From assembly GCA_021307315.1 (NCBI GenBank), contig JAJSPD010000005.1:1116001-1180000 (forward strand): 64,000 bases of DNA, written 5' to 3'. Below, one piece after another: positions 12,688-26,270 of the stretch. The stretch is from Bisporella sp. PMI_857. Taxonomy: Eukaryota; Ascomycota; Leotiomycetes; Helotiales; Helotiaceae. Below the pieces are notes generated by a model. It saw nothing but the letters and a program-made list of their open reading frames with translations, had not been told where the DNA came from and ran no database searches. Every line of letters begins with the position of its first letter. The first letter of the stretch is position 1. Both the position numbers and the translations under genes were made by a program.

Positions 12688-15600
12688 GTATATTGTGAAG
12701 AAGTGTTGAGACGGGGTGGAGGATGCAGTGATTAAGGAATGAAGATAATTCATGGTCACAGCGATGGTTTATAATGCTTTGAGGCGCAGACAAAGCCTCA
12801 TTTCTTATACTTCTAATTCAAATATACCCTATTATCTACGAACTTTGTTTCCCAACGTCCATTAACTATATGATGTGAGATGCAGGACGAATCGGTCATG
12901 TTTTCCTCCCAGCTCATATCCTACCTCGTGCTTAGCTAACAGCATAAGAATTATATCACGGTAGACAGCCAGTCATCCGGAGACCGGATGGGAAGTACAA
13001 GTCTATGCCGGCAGCTTATCAACAAGAATAAACGATTCATACGGAGGGCCAAAGCTCGCTTGACAACTCTGACCAAGCTACATCCGCACATACGGCCTCC
13101 TGACCCCAAGAACGTCCATCGTTCCCAAACGAGACCTGTCCTGAACTCTTATCCACGAACTGGAAGGTATAACAGCGTCAGCGTCAGCATCCCGAGAAAA
13201 TACTCCCGTACCGAAAGACAAACAAATCGTGACGTATCTGCGGCGCAAGACTCGGCACCTACCCCCTTGGGGGGAAACCGATGTTTATGGGATGAAGCAG
13301 GTGAGGTATCACCGTTGTTTTCCCCAGGAGGACCTAGGAACCTGTTGCTGGTGAGCAGAATGCGGGGCATGGGGGGTAAACATGGGGATGTTGATGGGGT
13401 GAGGCAGCTGACGGGTATGGGGTTGAAGGGAGTTGAATATGTCCCGTGCGTGGATGGGAGGAGGATGGGAGGGAGGATAGCTGAGGAGTGGAAGCAGTTC
13501 TTTGTTGGATGTATTGGCTTGGGATGGGCTTTTGCTTAGGTTGTAGGCGACGTATGAGGTTGGATGAGACTTTGGCAGCAGGGAAATGAGAGCTGGAGGG
13601 CATATTGAAATTTCTGTGCGCGTTCACTTGTTCGTTGGGAAGTGTAACGTGGTTGGCATAATCACTTGATGTTGGCCGGTGAGTGTATTTACCGCACGTA
13701 GGATGGACGTCGTGTGTTCGGTGGTAATGTGTCAAAAGCAGCAAGCTGGATATCGTTGCTTGAGGTATTGCGCACAGTCACCAAAGCCAGGAGATGGTTA
13801 TGCTGTCTGGCCCGCCTTCTGGCGTTTGCGGCAGCCATGAGCAGACGTGCCTATCGAGCTGCTTAGCCCAAGGCGACGATGATCAACTTGATGAACACTC
13901 GTTGCGCTCCATCCTCGACATCTAGGCCCGAGGACGGATCATTCGCAATCCGAGTTAGCGAGAGTATAATATCCCCCTTCCCGAATTGAAACTCTCGCGG
14001 ATCTCTCGGTTTCTTTTTTCTCTTCCTCTTCCCGGAACCAAGGGAGCTGGTGCCAGCGAGCTCCACAGGCATTATCGTCTCAAGACGGGGGGATTCATGA
14101 TCGACCATCCACACCTTTCTTCTTCTATGCTCACTAATGGAGAATCCAGTATATATGCTTTGCTATAGGACCATACTTCTAAGTTTGGGGCCCAATGGAT
14201 TCAATTCACCGCTAAACGGATCAGCAGTCTCATATTCGACATAGCGCTAAAACCCTAAATCAGATTGCCGGAGAGCGCCGTCGTACGTGACCCGATGGAC
14301 GAAGCATTGGCTCTCAATCGGAGGGTTTAGGAAACAAGCCCTTTGTTTTGTGCTAAAATTGCGCTCTGCGTTCTAGCCGGATATGAAATGGTCGGTGAGC
14401 TGAGTAGAGGAGCTTAAGCTGAAGGCGCAGACTTGGTGCATGTTGAACTGATATGCAGTCGCTAGAGAAAGTGTCATTTACCCAAGCCGCTATCCCATGA
14501 GTCATTAGCTCGCAATATCTGTGATAAGAGTTAGCGTGAACTAAATATTCGAGTTTAAGGCAGGGAAGTGATGAGTAGGGGATGTGATAGCGCCTTCCAC
14601 TCAATACCAGTCTGTTCCGATGCTGAAAACACAATATACGTATCTGATCGCGGGCTTATTGCTGTCCTCTTAGGGCGCGGTACATGATGGCAAGCTTCTT
14701 TTTTCTACACATTTCATTTAAAGAAGAAAATCGGCATACCTGGCTTCCACGTTGTGGCTCTGAGGAGAAACCTAATTATCTGCAATTTAAGAAAGTTGCA
14801 GCCAATTTCAGCCTCCACCATCCTTTTGAGTGAAGCCATGCTCTCGAGAAACAGGCAGAAACGTGGCCTGAACCCTTGAAGCATATATTGCAAGCAAAAA
14901 GAAAATGTATTTTGAGATCTGATAAATAATGGTGACACAAAAGGGGAAGTATCGTAGAAGGCTCTCCCGTGGATCCTTGCCACGAGATCCTATCCCGTCC
15001 CTGATAGCTCTGTCTCAAATCTAGTGATGCAAAATGTTTCGTACTATGGCCTATAGCTCGCGGAGAAAACCCAGTGGAGAGAGAAAGAGAGATGAACGAT
15101 TTGCCTCCTCGGGTGTCTAGATCTCCCAAGCTCAGAAATCTATTAAGATCCACGCGGCAAATCCACATATCGTAGCTTGGCGCATCTTTCTATCTTTCGA
15201 AAGCCCGCTCGGACCCGCGTCCCTCTCATTTGCCCTCCATCTCACAAGAGAACTACCGAGCCCCTGGACATCGAAGGTAGCGTCTAATTCTCTGGCCTCC
15301 ATCTTTCTTGCAATTCGCTGGGGATTCTAGAAGTGCCGAAAATGTCTCAAAAGGAAAAAGTAAAAAAAAAAAAAAAAAACAGCAGATCTTTTCCGTCATA
15401 AAACACGAAAAGGTTTAAGGAGCTCAGCAGCTGCAGAAAAAAGCAAAGATGGAAGTACTCGATTAGGGGATAGTAAGCGCCCCAAGCGGCGTAGAATATG
15501 TGTAGAAGAGGGGCCTCAGGAGCATGGGAAACAGGGAAAAGCAAAAGCTGCATTAAATTGCGGCCGCTGTCACTTTTGAGGGGAAATGGCAACACTTTTT

Positions 15601-18600
15601 TTTTTTTTGAAACAAGCATCAAAGAACATAGCACAAAGTATATCTCGATGGTTTTCCCACGGAGCAATTGTTCGGTCCGTGGTGGCATCTGGCGCTGTAG
15701 TTGTTTCAAACGTCCATGCGAGTCAAGATTCTCGAGCCCGAGTCGATGGCCAAGAGCCCGTCACGTCTTCCCGTCTGCTTCCCGCTTCATGGAGCGGTTA
15801 CTATAAAGATCGTGAACTCTAAATCCAGTCGGCGACAGGGGGTCATCTCTATCCCTTTAACTTAATTACTGTGGAAAGCGGGGACGATCTTGCCAAGAAT
15901 GAGTTCTTTGATCAGGCTTGCTGGATCTATGAAGCTAAAAGGATTTAGTGGAAAATCCTTCTTTGAAATGCGCCTTTGTGGACATGTTGTGGTGTAGGCA
16001 ACGCGGGACGGGGAATGAAAACATGATAGCGGCATTTTGCGGATAAGATCCATATGGGAAAATCATCGAGGGCTAAACGGATATGCCCATAGCCGACAGA
16101 GCTGTAAAATATCTTAAAGACAGATGGCGGCATTGAAAGCATAGAAGGAGTTCCAGTAATACTAGCTCGTTCCAATTAATATGAAGGATAACCTATCTTG
16201 CGCTTGAGCCCAATGAAACCAAGCTCAATCCTTTACAGTGTACATACCGTGTCTGCTATCCGATGGCGTGGACGAGACTATACGAAGGCTTAAACAAAGC
16301 ACAAGAGCGATCAAGCCAGCCCAGCTTGTCCCATGCATTCCCACCATTTTGATGCCATCCATTGTCAACGATCTGAAGGAAGGATCTCAGCTCAGATGAG
16401 CTGGGTGGCTTTAGCCTATAAACCCAATAATGCCTGTCCAAGACGTTGTATCCCTAATTCCTAAATGATATTTTATGGGGTAGCCTCTTAAAACGCCAGT
16501 AAATGGAGGGGTGCTATCATGACTGTGCAAAAGACAAGCGGACTTGACAGGCTGAGCAGGCAGGTGTATCCTTGGTAGGAGACTAGATCGATCTTGTTAG
16601 CCCGTTCCATCGGGACAAGAAGAGGCATGGTTGGGGTGGAAGAGACGGTGAGATGTCGCTTTGCCCTGTTTGGATGTCGAGTTGTATGCAACTTGGACCG
16701 AGCACGCGTGGTCTGCAAGACGACAACGGAAAAAAAAATTATCCTTTTGACAAATTTTCTGTAGAAATGCATATTTTTATTTTCATGTTTGCAAGCCTTC
16801 AGAGGGAGTGTGCGATGTTTCGATATGGACGTCGATATTATATCGGCAATATTTTTTTCTGTTGGATGTTTTGGGCCCGGAAGATAGCACTCGAGCTGAG
16901 CCCGTGCATTCCGGGGTATCAGATGAAGCAGCACATCAGATCATGCCAATAAAATCGGTTTGATCTGCTTGTTAATGCACATGATGTATATTTAAATAAA
17001 CATAAAACAAAACATCCCGAGCCCGCGTTTTGGGTTATTGATTGAGCTTGGACAGGACGTATTCCAACCAATGTCAGCTGCCAGCACGATATTACCTTTC
17101 GAATCCTCTTATAGGTTGTGCGCAATACTATAGCACAGCTTGATTACCAATAATGCAAGATCCTCCGACATGCTGATACAGACGAGTCTCAACTCAAGCA
17201 ACAAATATAGAAGCATTTAAACATCCGAGGCTGTCCGGTCTCTATTGTGGAACTGTACGTACAAAGCGTGCTTGCTAAGACAACGTGGCTCGCATAGACA
17301 GAAAAAATGACCCAACAAACAAAGTAGACTGAGCTGAGAATGGAAGGCCTGGATACCTATGCAGACGCCCTGGGGAGTGATTTTCACCCGAAGGCGCTTT
17401 GTGTGAACGCCTTTCCACGATTTAACCACGTGCATAGATCCGTAGTGCGTAGCCACTCGGCTCTCTGGAGTTGGGGATTGGTAGAAAATGCTTTAGAGCA
17501 GAAAGAGGAAGTGTGCGTAAACACGAGGTTGTCGCTAGTGGCTGCTCGGATATCAGAAACCTGTCGACAAATCTTGCACGCCTTGATACTTGTCCCCTCC
17601 AATGACTGATCGTATGGTTAGATTTGATCTCTGCATAATCTGCCAGCACCAGACTTGCAGATATCTGGTAAGAACGACAACAATTGACGCCTCTGAGGCA
17701 CGTCATCCATGTCGAACCTATCGGATGATTGATGTGGTACTTCCAGCCTCAGTAAATGGTCAGCGCTGCGGATATCGTCGTAATTTGGACACTACCTAGC
17801 CCTTGCAGCCGTCATAGAGTTCTTACCCACCCCTTCCGACCGACTTAAGGGCCTGGTGTACAGTATAGGATCGATCTGGTGGCTTCGTGTTTGCTGGTCG
17901 TGATTGGAATTTGTTTCTTGACGTTCTGTACTCTGCTCTGCATTGTTGGTCGGTCGGTCATTCCCAATCACTTCATTTACGCATTGGCCGCGCCATCCTT
18001 TTGGCATATGATCTTGGTTCTTACTCGGGTAAGGTTAATGTAAGTAGGGAATAATTGGCAAGATCTCGCGCCCCTACGCTACTTAACTCGATCATCTTGA
18101 GATCGACTGTTTATCGACTGTTCACGGAATTTGCCATATTAAAATGGCGATCTATCAAGCGCTAATCTAGGGTTGTAGCTTGTGGAGAAGTGTTAAGGGG
18201 GTGTTTTTTTTTTTTTTCAATCCGGGGTCGTCCTAGAAGGCAAAATTATCATTATTCTTGCAAATCGAGAGATGAGGCGCTGAGTGGAGGCAAACCTTTT
18301 ATGTGTAGCCTAATATGACCTTGCATGGTGATGCTCAAGTACAGGACGCGCTAGGGTATATAGCGGTTACCCAACAGATAAACAGATGGCGGCGGTCGGC
18401 GATGCATACCTAGAATGTAACTGTATACTTATAAGGGGAGATACATAGAATTTACAGTTTAGGGTTGCATTCAACAATAGTGTCCGAGATCTCGATCGGC
18501 ATCCACGCCGTCATTATCGCACAGATATGCATATGAAACGACCATTGCACCTTGGAAGACCTGAGGCATAGCGTAGTTCAACAGACTCGAAAGTGCATCA

Positions 18601-19448
18601 CGATTCCTCGATGGTGCCGATTTATAGCTTTTGCTCAACAGTTGATAAGAGACGAGGCCCGCACTGGGATGTAAATGCCTGCTTGTAAGCTTATTTTGAC
18701 ATATAACGTTGTTGCAGCATAAGCACGATCGACCATGCTCTCCGCCATATTGAATATTATGCTGAGGCTGATGTCTTGCTCTTCTTTGCTTGGCCTTAAT
18801 CAAGGGAGATCGTGGGACGAACAATCAATGAAGAAAAAAAGCAAACCCCGAAGATGAGGTCAGGGATTTGTACTGGAGGCTGTACTGTGGATTGCATCGT
18901 GAGTCGGAGGATCAGCCCGCAATATTCAAGTTTTGTGTTTCATGTTTCGATAGTAGGTGGAGCAAAAGATGGACAACGATTAATGTTACAAGAAGACCAT
19001 TTTCTCTGTTTGGCTTTAGACTCTGGGCCGCAAAGATCTCTGACTCCAGTTGCTCCTATGCATTAGAGCTTGCTCCTCTTGTCTGTGTAATGGTTCTGGT
19101 AGCAGACTGTTGCAGTGAGCCAAAGTGAGCGCCACAATGAATGCGCTCTCATCCCAGCACCCGGCAGCTTCAGCATGACGAGTTAAATTGCAATCCCAAC
19201 TAGAAGGCTCACTTTTTGCCATTTACCCTCGTCCTCCAGCTGGATGGTGTGCAAACAGAATCGTGATGACATCGCCAGACGTTCCCTTACCCGTTAAACG
19301 CAGCCAGGGTGGCAGTGGCCCGCCATAAAGTGACATCGACAGGGAGGCCCGGGAACACCCCCAGGATCAGGGCCTGATCATGCGTCTGTTCTGTCGATGG
19401 TCGACGTGAGGATTGCCCCCCGTTCCGCCTGAGTGGGATTTTAGGCTT

Positions 19449-19488
19449 ACTGTACTGTAATGTACTGTACGCTGTACTGTACTGTAAC
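19449..19488. repeat. TACTG short tandem repeat
   Basis: An imperfect array of the 5-mer tactg (with a few interruptions) over about 40 bp. It is a simple-sequence repeat in the gene-poor region. Confidence 0.8.
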
Positions 19489-22400
19489 AGTCTTCTGCCC
19501 TTGATGCGAAAGATGTCCGAGAGTTCTGAAGAAGTTCCTGATTCTGAATATGGTTTCTAGTGCACGGAGAGAGAAATGAGCATGAGCGAACTAGGAGCGG
19601 AAACTGACATGCCAATAACACATTAACGCAAACCTCGTACGATGTGCCAATTTAGGTTGCATCAAGAAGATCTAGATCTGTGCGTTCGCTCGAGCCTAGT
19701 ACAGGACAGAAGCGGGAGACATCTCAGGATTTTATTCTGGCGTCGGCCAGCGCAAAGGATTGATCCCACAATAACTTCGCATAAGGTGTTGTCCTGTCCA
19801 TCTTTCCGGTATATACAGTATTCTAGGGCAGGATGATTTGTTTCTGACGGGCCAAAGAGCTTAAGATCTACGGAGTATATTCCGGAAGTGTTCGTCATCG
19901 CTGCGATTCAGCGATCGCACTCAACCTTACGGCCCCAGATCCATTTTCGACTTACCGACCGAGGTTTTGAAACCATTTTAATTTAGGTGCCCCCAGTCTC
20001 CACTGCCCCAGCTGCGTTTCCCAACGGCTCTCTTGCATCTGCGGTTCGGGCTTCGATTGGGGAAGTCGAATAGCTGTTGACGTTTCCCACGGAGTGGTGC
20101 TGCTATACAAGAAGGATACTGCATCTCTCGATGGTGCCTTTCCCGGACGCCTAGGAACATGCACGGGATGGTCAAGCATCAAATCGTCGATTGCCTTTTT
20201 CGAAACGCACGGCTGCGAAGGGTAGAAGATCAAATAAATATTTCTGATTTGATGATAAATTTGCCTATATATATTGCGTAGTAGTAAGAATTATTAGAAC
20301 AAGGTTCATCCATGAAGATCGCGTGGCAGCTATCAGCGTCAACGTGGGAGCTGTGGCCACACTAAAGATCCAGTATGGGGGACCGAATGTCGATACCGCT
20401 TCTTCAATGTCCGATGTCCCCACCGCCATCATCTCTACCAAAAATACTTCTCGAACAACAATCGCGTTTTTAAGCCGAACTTTGTGAAACCTCGGCCAGA
20501 GGAATCATGAACCCAGGAGTCGCCACACACGGGTTTTATTCAGATTGGTCGTGTTGCTTATTTTGATTGGTTCCATCTGAGGGAATTAACCTTGGGCAAG
20601 GCAATAGATCTTCAGCCCAGCATCCAGCGTGTGACAAGATCACCCTCTCCCTTAAATGGCCCGGACTATAGTCCGTGTGCCACACAGATCGTCCTCGTTT
20701 TGTCTGGTATAGGAGGTGAGACGATGATCATCCTTCGAGACTCACCTTTTGCAATCTATGGAGATAGGCTGGAACTGACAGGATTTGCATGGTGCTCAAC
20801 GGATATGCTCGCATCTCAGGCCATTATAGGATCACCACAGACCTAATCCACGATCATCCCAGAGCTCACGAGACAGAAACAATCATGCGGCAGAGCAATG
20901 CCGTTTTGGGCAAACCTCGCCTGCACCATTTGTATTCCACCCGATTCAGTTGAAGAGCTAAAGACGAAAACGCAAATAGACTTGCCTAGACCCCCACAGA
21001 TCTTGTAATGAATCTGAGCTGAGCCCAAGAACCACAGAGTGGTGCAGCACAGAGTACCTAGCCATCCTATCAGAGCACGGCGGAACACCTCCTGTTTTTC
21101 CCGGGACTACAGGATGCAGCTGTCAGACTGGTGCCGCGTCGATTGGCCTTGATGTGACTGCTTGGCGTAAGCTTGATGGACGGCAGTGTCCTGAGCTTTC
21201 ATTTGTTTTCATGATCCTAATGTTCTAACGCAGAGATTCTTCGCTACTGTTTACCTTCAACAGCGAAAGGGCAAGGACAAGCTCTTCACCATGCTCACCA
21301 TGCCACCTTTGAGATTCTTAGGTAATCATACTTCAAAACTCTACTGCAGTGGTAAGGAACAGGGTACGGAGAAGACAAGGAGTTCCCATCCCACAGAGTT
21401 GGGAGGTCTCTGGGTAATCGCAGATCGAAGCGGTCAAATATAGATCTGATATGTCGGCATCTCGGCACTCACTCGTAGGCTGCTTGCTTGAACTCCTGGG
21501 GTTTTGAGAATGGCTATGTTTCCTGCTGGCTGTATAGTTATGCAGCAGCCAGGGATTAAGGATGAGTACCTGTCTCTCTCTGATATTCTGCTTACGCTCA
21601 GGAATCGTGAAGATGTTTACAACAAACCGGACTACTTTCTTCAGAAAGTTTTCATGACTACAGATTCCAAGTATGATCTCGTCTCCCAGCACCAAGAAAT
21701 AAGATCAAAAAGGTACCAGGTCAAAATAGTGACTTTTAATAAGACCCAAATACGGCACAGGTTTAGACCGGAAGCAGGCCGAAGACAGGCATGACAACTT
21801 TGACCAGTCATCAAGACTAGGCAAACCATGGGACGAAGGGATGCAAACGCTGGAAGAATGAGCACTGCAAGCTAGCTGCCGGCCCATACTGTAATCAGTC
21901 TTGCTTGGGCAGGTTTTTCTGAACATGGACATGGAAATCAAACTTAGTATCTGATCTATAGCAATTATTAGTGGTCCTTGAACGAAACGGGACAGGATAA
22001 AGCAATGCAATGCAATGCGGCGGTGCATGCATTTCATAAGCCGAGCCAATCCCACACCAAACGTTTCAAGGTTGCTGCAAATCTGATCTTGCATCGCAAA
22101 TCCCTATTTTGCCAGGATCGAATTCTTGGGAACGTGAGTGGATAAATCTCTCCGTACAACAAGGACAAGAAGGGTGGTGCATTCTGCCTATCGCAAATGT
22201 GCTGGACATGTCATTGGAAACGCCAGCAGGCGGGTTTACCACGGCTATACAGGAGGCACTATTAAATAAGCGTTTTTATCAAGTCATGAACCACACCTGC
22301 AAACCCACGGATTTTGTTCCCTCATCATGATGAAGTCTCATAAGCCTCCACAGGACCCGACTGCCATGTAATCGAGCCCACTATGCAAGCGTTCCACAAA

Positions 22401-23560
22401 GACACGCTCGCGGGGCATCGGTCAAAACTGGTATACACTCCCTCACAAATAGCAGATATCGACCAACGCTCTTATTAGCGTCAAGTATTCCTTCACTTAC
22501 ACCAATCCTTCTATCTTAAGATTAAGTACAACCTTGAATCGTACCAAGTTTCAGTGTTTCATTTCTTGTTGTTACTTTATATGTTCTCTGTAAGTTGAGT
22601 CGAGAGTTGTGCGTACTAATTTCCCCTACACCCTGTGAGCCATTGGATGTTTCGTCATTCCGACTTTACCAACCTCCAAAAAAAAGGCTTGTCACCGGCA
22701 ATCACAGCTTAACTCGAGCCTACTGCTCTCAATGCAGACAGCGAACCATCTCGATTTTCAGTCCCATGGCCTACCAGGGACCTGTCAGCCGCCCCCCTAT
22801 CGGTGTTTCCAATGTCTACTGTGTGGTCATGAAGACCCCCCCACTCGGAGTTGCGCAGGCCACAAACACCAATTGTCTGGATTAGGACTATTGCCTCTTC
22901 CTAATTCAGAGCTGGGGCCTCCAGGGTTGGGGAATAACTTTTCTTGGAAAGGTGGGATTTTAAGGATACTGTAGGTAAGTTGATGCTAAGTACCGTAGGG
23001 GGATGTAATGACATGGTTGTGGGGACTGGAATTCCTGGGTGTAGGAGGGTGCAGGCACAGGGCGGCCGTACTGTGTGGTGAGGACAGTAACACAGGACAG
23101 TGACTTACTCACAAAAAGTAAAAATAAGTTACTTAAGTTCCAGCACACGGCAAGAGTATCCCTGACTAGCGGTGGATGTCTGGAGTTTTACCATTTCCAT
23201 AGTTTTTTTACTTACCGTAGCTTCCTTTGTGCTAGCGTGGCTCTGGGGCTGGCGTGGGCTTGTCCCGCTCAACGGCACACCCTCCACGCTCCCCCCTAAG
23301 CCTCCCTCCCCTAACCACCCTAAACCTCTAAATTACTAGCCTGTTCGTGGGCTATCCCGGTCGGGCATTGATTTACTGGACGATCCATCCGTCGCAGGCC
23401 CCATCAAACAAAATCGGCTTGATCGAAGAAAGAAACCAATGCAAGATTTCCCCTCCTAGGGTCCTGGTCATCACCCGGGGAGAGGGGCTCTGATTCCTCT
23501 GAACTGACTTGTCCATTACTCTAAGTACAGTGACTGTATAGTCCTGTAAGTGGACCCCCT

Positions 23561-23607
23561 TCCACCATCACCATCACCCACCACCACCACCACCACTACC
23601 ACCACCT
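23561..23607 (+). repeat. CCA/CAT microsatellite
   Basis: Imperfect CCA trinucleotide repeat, about 1.2 kb upstream of the GATA-factor start codon and probably in its promoter or leader. Confidence 0.8.
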
Positions 23608-23662
23608 ACCCATAACCTTTCCCCCCTGGACCTGGTCAAAGTAAGAATCCCCATCCCATCCT

Positions 23663-23677
23663 CCCCCCCCCCCCCCC
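23663..23677 (+). repeat. Poly-C tract (15 C)
   Basis: Run of 15 C, about 1.1 kb upstream of the GATA-factor start, inside a pyrimidine-rich zone of the likely promoter or 5' leader. Confidence 0.9.
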
Positions 23678-24807
23678 ATCCCAACCCAACCTAATCCCAT
23701 CTGCCCATCCCGGGCCGCTACCACTTTACACTACAGTACAGTACGAGTGTCTTATCCTCGCTCTCCATATTCCCTAACTCCTCCTCTTCCTTCTCCACCA
23801 AGTCTGAATCTTCGTTGTGTTAGCTGTCCTTGTCCTTCTCCTTCCCTATTCATCAATATCCATCCTCCTCCTCTCATTCCCGTATAATCTCTCTGCGCAA
23901 CACGACCTAGAGGAAACGGCCGGCCTTCCAATCGTCAATTATAGAATTCGCATCTGCCGAGAATTGTTCATATGTCAACACAAAGCATTACTTGGAAACT
24001 GATTGTGCTGCTCCGAATTAACCCAGCCATTACAAGAATTCTCAGCAGGGCGATATCTATATCCACCACCCCCCGCTTCCCGCTTCCCTTTGTCGACGCT
24101 CTAGTGTCGGAGAAGACCTACAGCAGAGGAAACTAGCTACATATTGCTTCTTTCTGAGACACAGAATCAGCCTTGATCAAGACTCGAAGATCTTACCTGG
24201 AAATCGCATGCAAAACATTCTGTGACTACGGGAAGTTCACTTTGCCCAATCGCTACAAAGTCCCAACCATTGTGATAAGAAGGAACGCGGGAAGATTCCC
24301 CTACGCCACGATCTCTGCTATTCTATTTGTAGTTCGCTTCTTGTCACCTGAGGTCGGCAATATTTGACGAATATCAACCACGACCGCTCTGCTCTCAAAC
24401 TGCGGCCACCAATTCCCTTGGTCCAATCCACTCCACACCGCAGCGTAGCGCATCAAGCACGGCTGCTTCATTTATCTCCTACTTATATACCCTTCCAACT
24501 TCAGTCGGAACCGCATCTCTCTCTCATACACTCACATATATATACATACTCGAGCTGAGGGGTAGCTGCAGATGCTTGGGTGAACAGGTGTAACGGGTAC
24601 ACACATCGGGACGGGAAACCACGATATTTTTTGACCCGCCCACGCTTGCTTCCCGAACACCAAATCTCAAGGAATACTGCTTCCGGATCGCGGTCATGGA
24701 AGCATTAGACGGTACAGCCAGGCAAAGGTCCGTCCACACCATGCTTCTATTGCCCCTCACTTAATCAATTGTGAAGCTTACCTAGAACTAGTGCAATACT
24801 TTCTTTA

Positions 24808-26270
24808 ATGAATCGTGAGAAGGTTGGTCGTATCAACACTGATCGATCCTATTCTGCGCCTAACATGGCGGCTCCAACATCTGCTATTGTTAGCCCCACG
24901 TCGATATATTCAAATGGTCCTCCACCACCATACTCCACAGGTTGGCCTCCTGCCCCCAATTCGAGTTTGGCTTCTGGACTTATATCTCCTCCAGAGTCGC
25001 GGCGAACATCTGATAATACTGAGCCTCCCCCGCTATCCAGTCAGACTGCCTCTCAACCTCAGCATCGACAATCTCTCCCGTCAATACACGAAGCACTCAG
25101 CAGTGGGCCAAACTCTAATCCATATGCGTCCCCAATCTCGGGTTCTCTGCCACCGACACATAATCTACCCTTCTCGCAATCTCAGGCACAACCTACAACC
25201 CGACCATACCCTCCTGAAAGCACACTATTTACTCCACAACCACCATCTTCTCGGCATGCGTCCCCTCCGCAGCCTATACACCCCCATTCGAACCCATTTG
25301 GGCGGGCAGAGTCCATACCAGTATCCTTCCCGGAAAGAGCCAGACACAGCTCATTAACGAGCATTCAAACAGCTTCCATTCCACCACCCAATCCATACAC
25401 CGCTCCTCGATACGAAACGCGATATGAACAAGATCCTAGAGCGTCAGAACGAATGGCTAACGGTTATGTCAAAAATCTTTCTCCTCAACACCATGCATAT
25501 TCTTACGGTGCAGGATCTCAGATATCACCCGTAAGCCAACACCCACCATACGGTCAGTCGCGTTATAACCCGCGCGACGAACGGGTTTTGGATGGGTGGA
25601 AAGGAAAAGAAGAAGAAAAGCCTCCCGCCGGTTTCCAGCAGGGTTTGAAACGTCATTTAGATGTATGGGACTTTGAAAACAATCTTGCTCTAATCAATAT
25701 TTCCTCAACACTCATTCAAGAATGGTCGCGACACTATAATCAGATAGCCCAAGAGCAACAGCGACAAGGGAATCCCGATAGAATGCCAACTGAAAAGTCG
25801 TGTCAGGATATGTTGGAACAGCAAGAAAAGATCTATCATGCTCTTCTACGCATGAAGGAGACCATACGCGAGCAGGCCTCCTATGCAGCGGAGCAGCGCA
25901 TGAGAGACAATGCTGCGAAAGGCGTAGGTAACTACGATGAAGAAATGAGTATGTATGATGATGGACGAGAAAGCCAAGGTCCTGGAAATTCAGAAGGGAA
26001 GAAACGTCGAGGAGTAAGTGTGCGCCTACCTCTCTAGAATATCTTCATCTAACAAATTTACAGAGAGCGGCTCCTCCCGGGCGCTGTCATAGTTGTAACC
26101 GTGCAGAAACTCCCGAGTGGAGAAGAGGTCCAGATGGTGCTCGCACTCTTTGTAATGCGTGCGGTCTTCATTACGCAAAACTGACACGGAAAAATACTAT
26201 GAAGCAATCACAAGGATCCAATGGATCGTCTCTACGTCCGAAGGACGATCATTCACCACGACCGCTCTAG
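24808..26270 (+). CDS. nsdD: NsdD-type GATA zinc-finger transcription factor, 2 exons
   Basis: Predicted 470-residue nuclear regulator. Exon 1 is 24808-26013 and exon 2 is 26064-26270, separated by a 50-bp intron with a gtaagt donor. The long N-terminal part is Pro/Ser/Gln-rich and looks disordered; a more conserved segment (LKRHLDVWDFENNLALINIS and following) precedes a basic KKRRG stretch. The C-terminal GATA finger has CX2C-X18-CX2C spacing (Cys410, Cys413, Cys432, Cys435) and reads CHSCNRAETPEWRRGPDGAR at its start. A single C-terminal finger with this spacing is the arrangement of Aspergillus NsdD, Neurospora SUB-1 and Botrytis LTF1, which control sexual and asexual development and light responses. 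The start is the first in-frame ATG of this exon; a further 5' coding exon cannot be excluded. Confidence 0.9.

Larger units (their letters stand above)
12688..24807. other. 12-kb gene-poor region upstream of the GATA regulator
   Basis: No convincing protein gene or tRNA was found in about 12 kb. Open frames are short and mutually overlapping; the longest pair (12988-13539 + and 13334-13744 -) lies on opposite strands of the same DNA. The last 2.5 kb is pyrimidine-rich, with CCA repeats, a C15 run and many upstream ATGs. This is what an extended promoter and 5' leader would look like, and nsdD-type genes are known for long leaders. Unspliced or non-coding transcripts cannot be excluded. Confidence 0.45.

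Noticed and set aside
12988..13744. Two overlapping open frames (183 codons + and 136 codons -)
   Set aside because: They cover the same bases on opposite strands, neither has a recognised domain, and the compositional bias explains both staying open.
24815..25357. 180-codon + strand open frame overlapping the NsdD-type gene
   Set aside because: It lies in a different frame inside the Pro/Ser-rich first exon, and low-complexity codons keep the alternative frame open. The GATA frame is clearly the real one.
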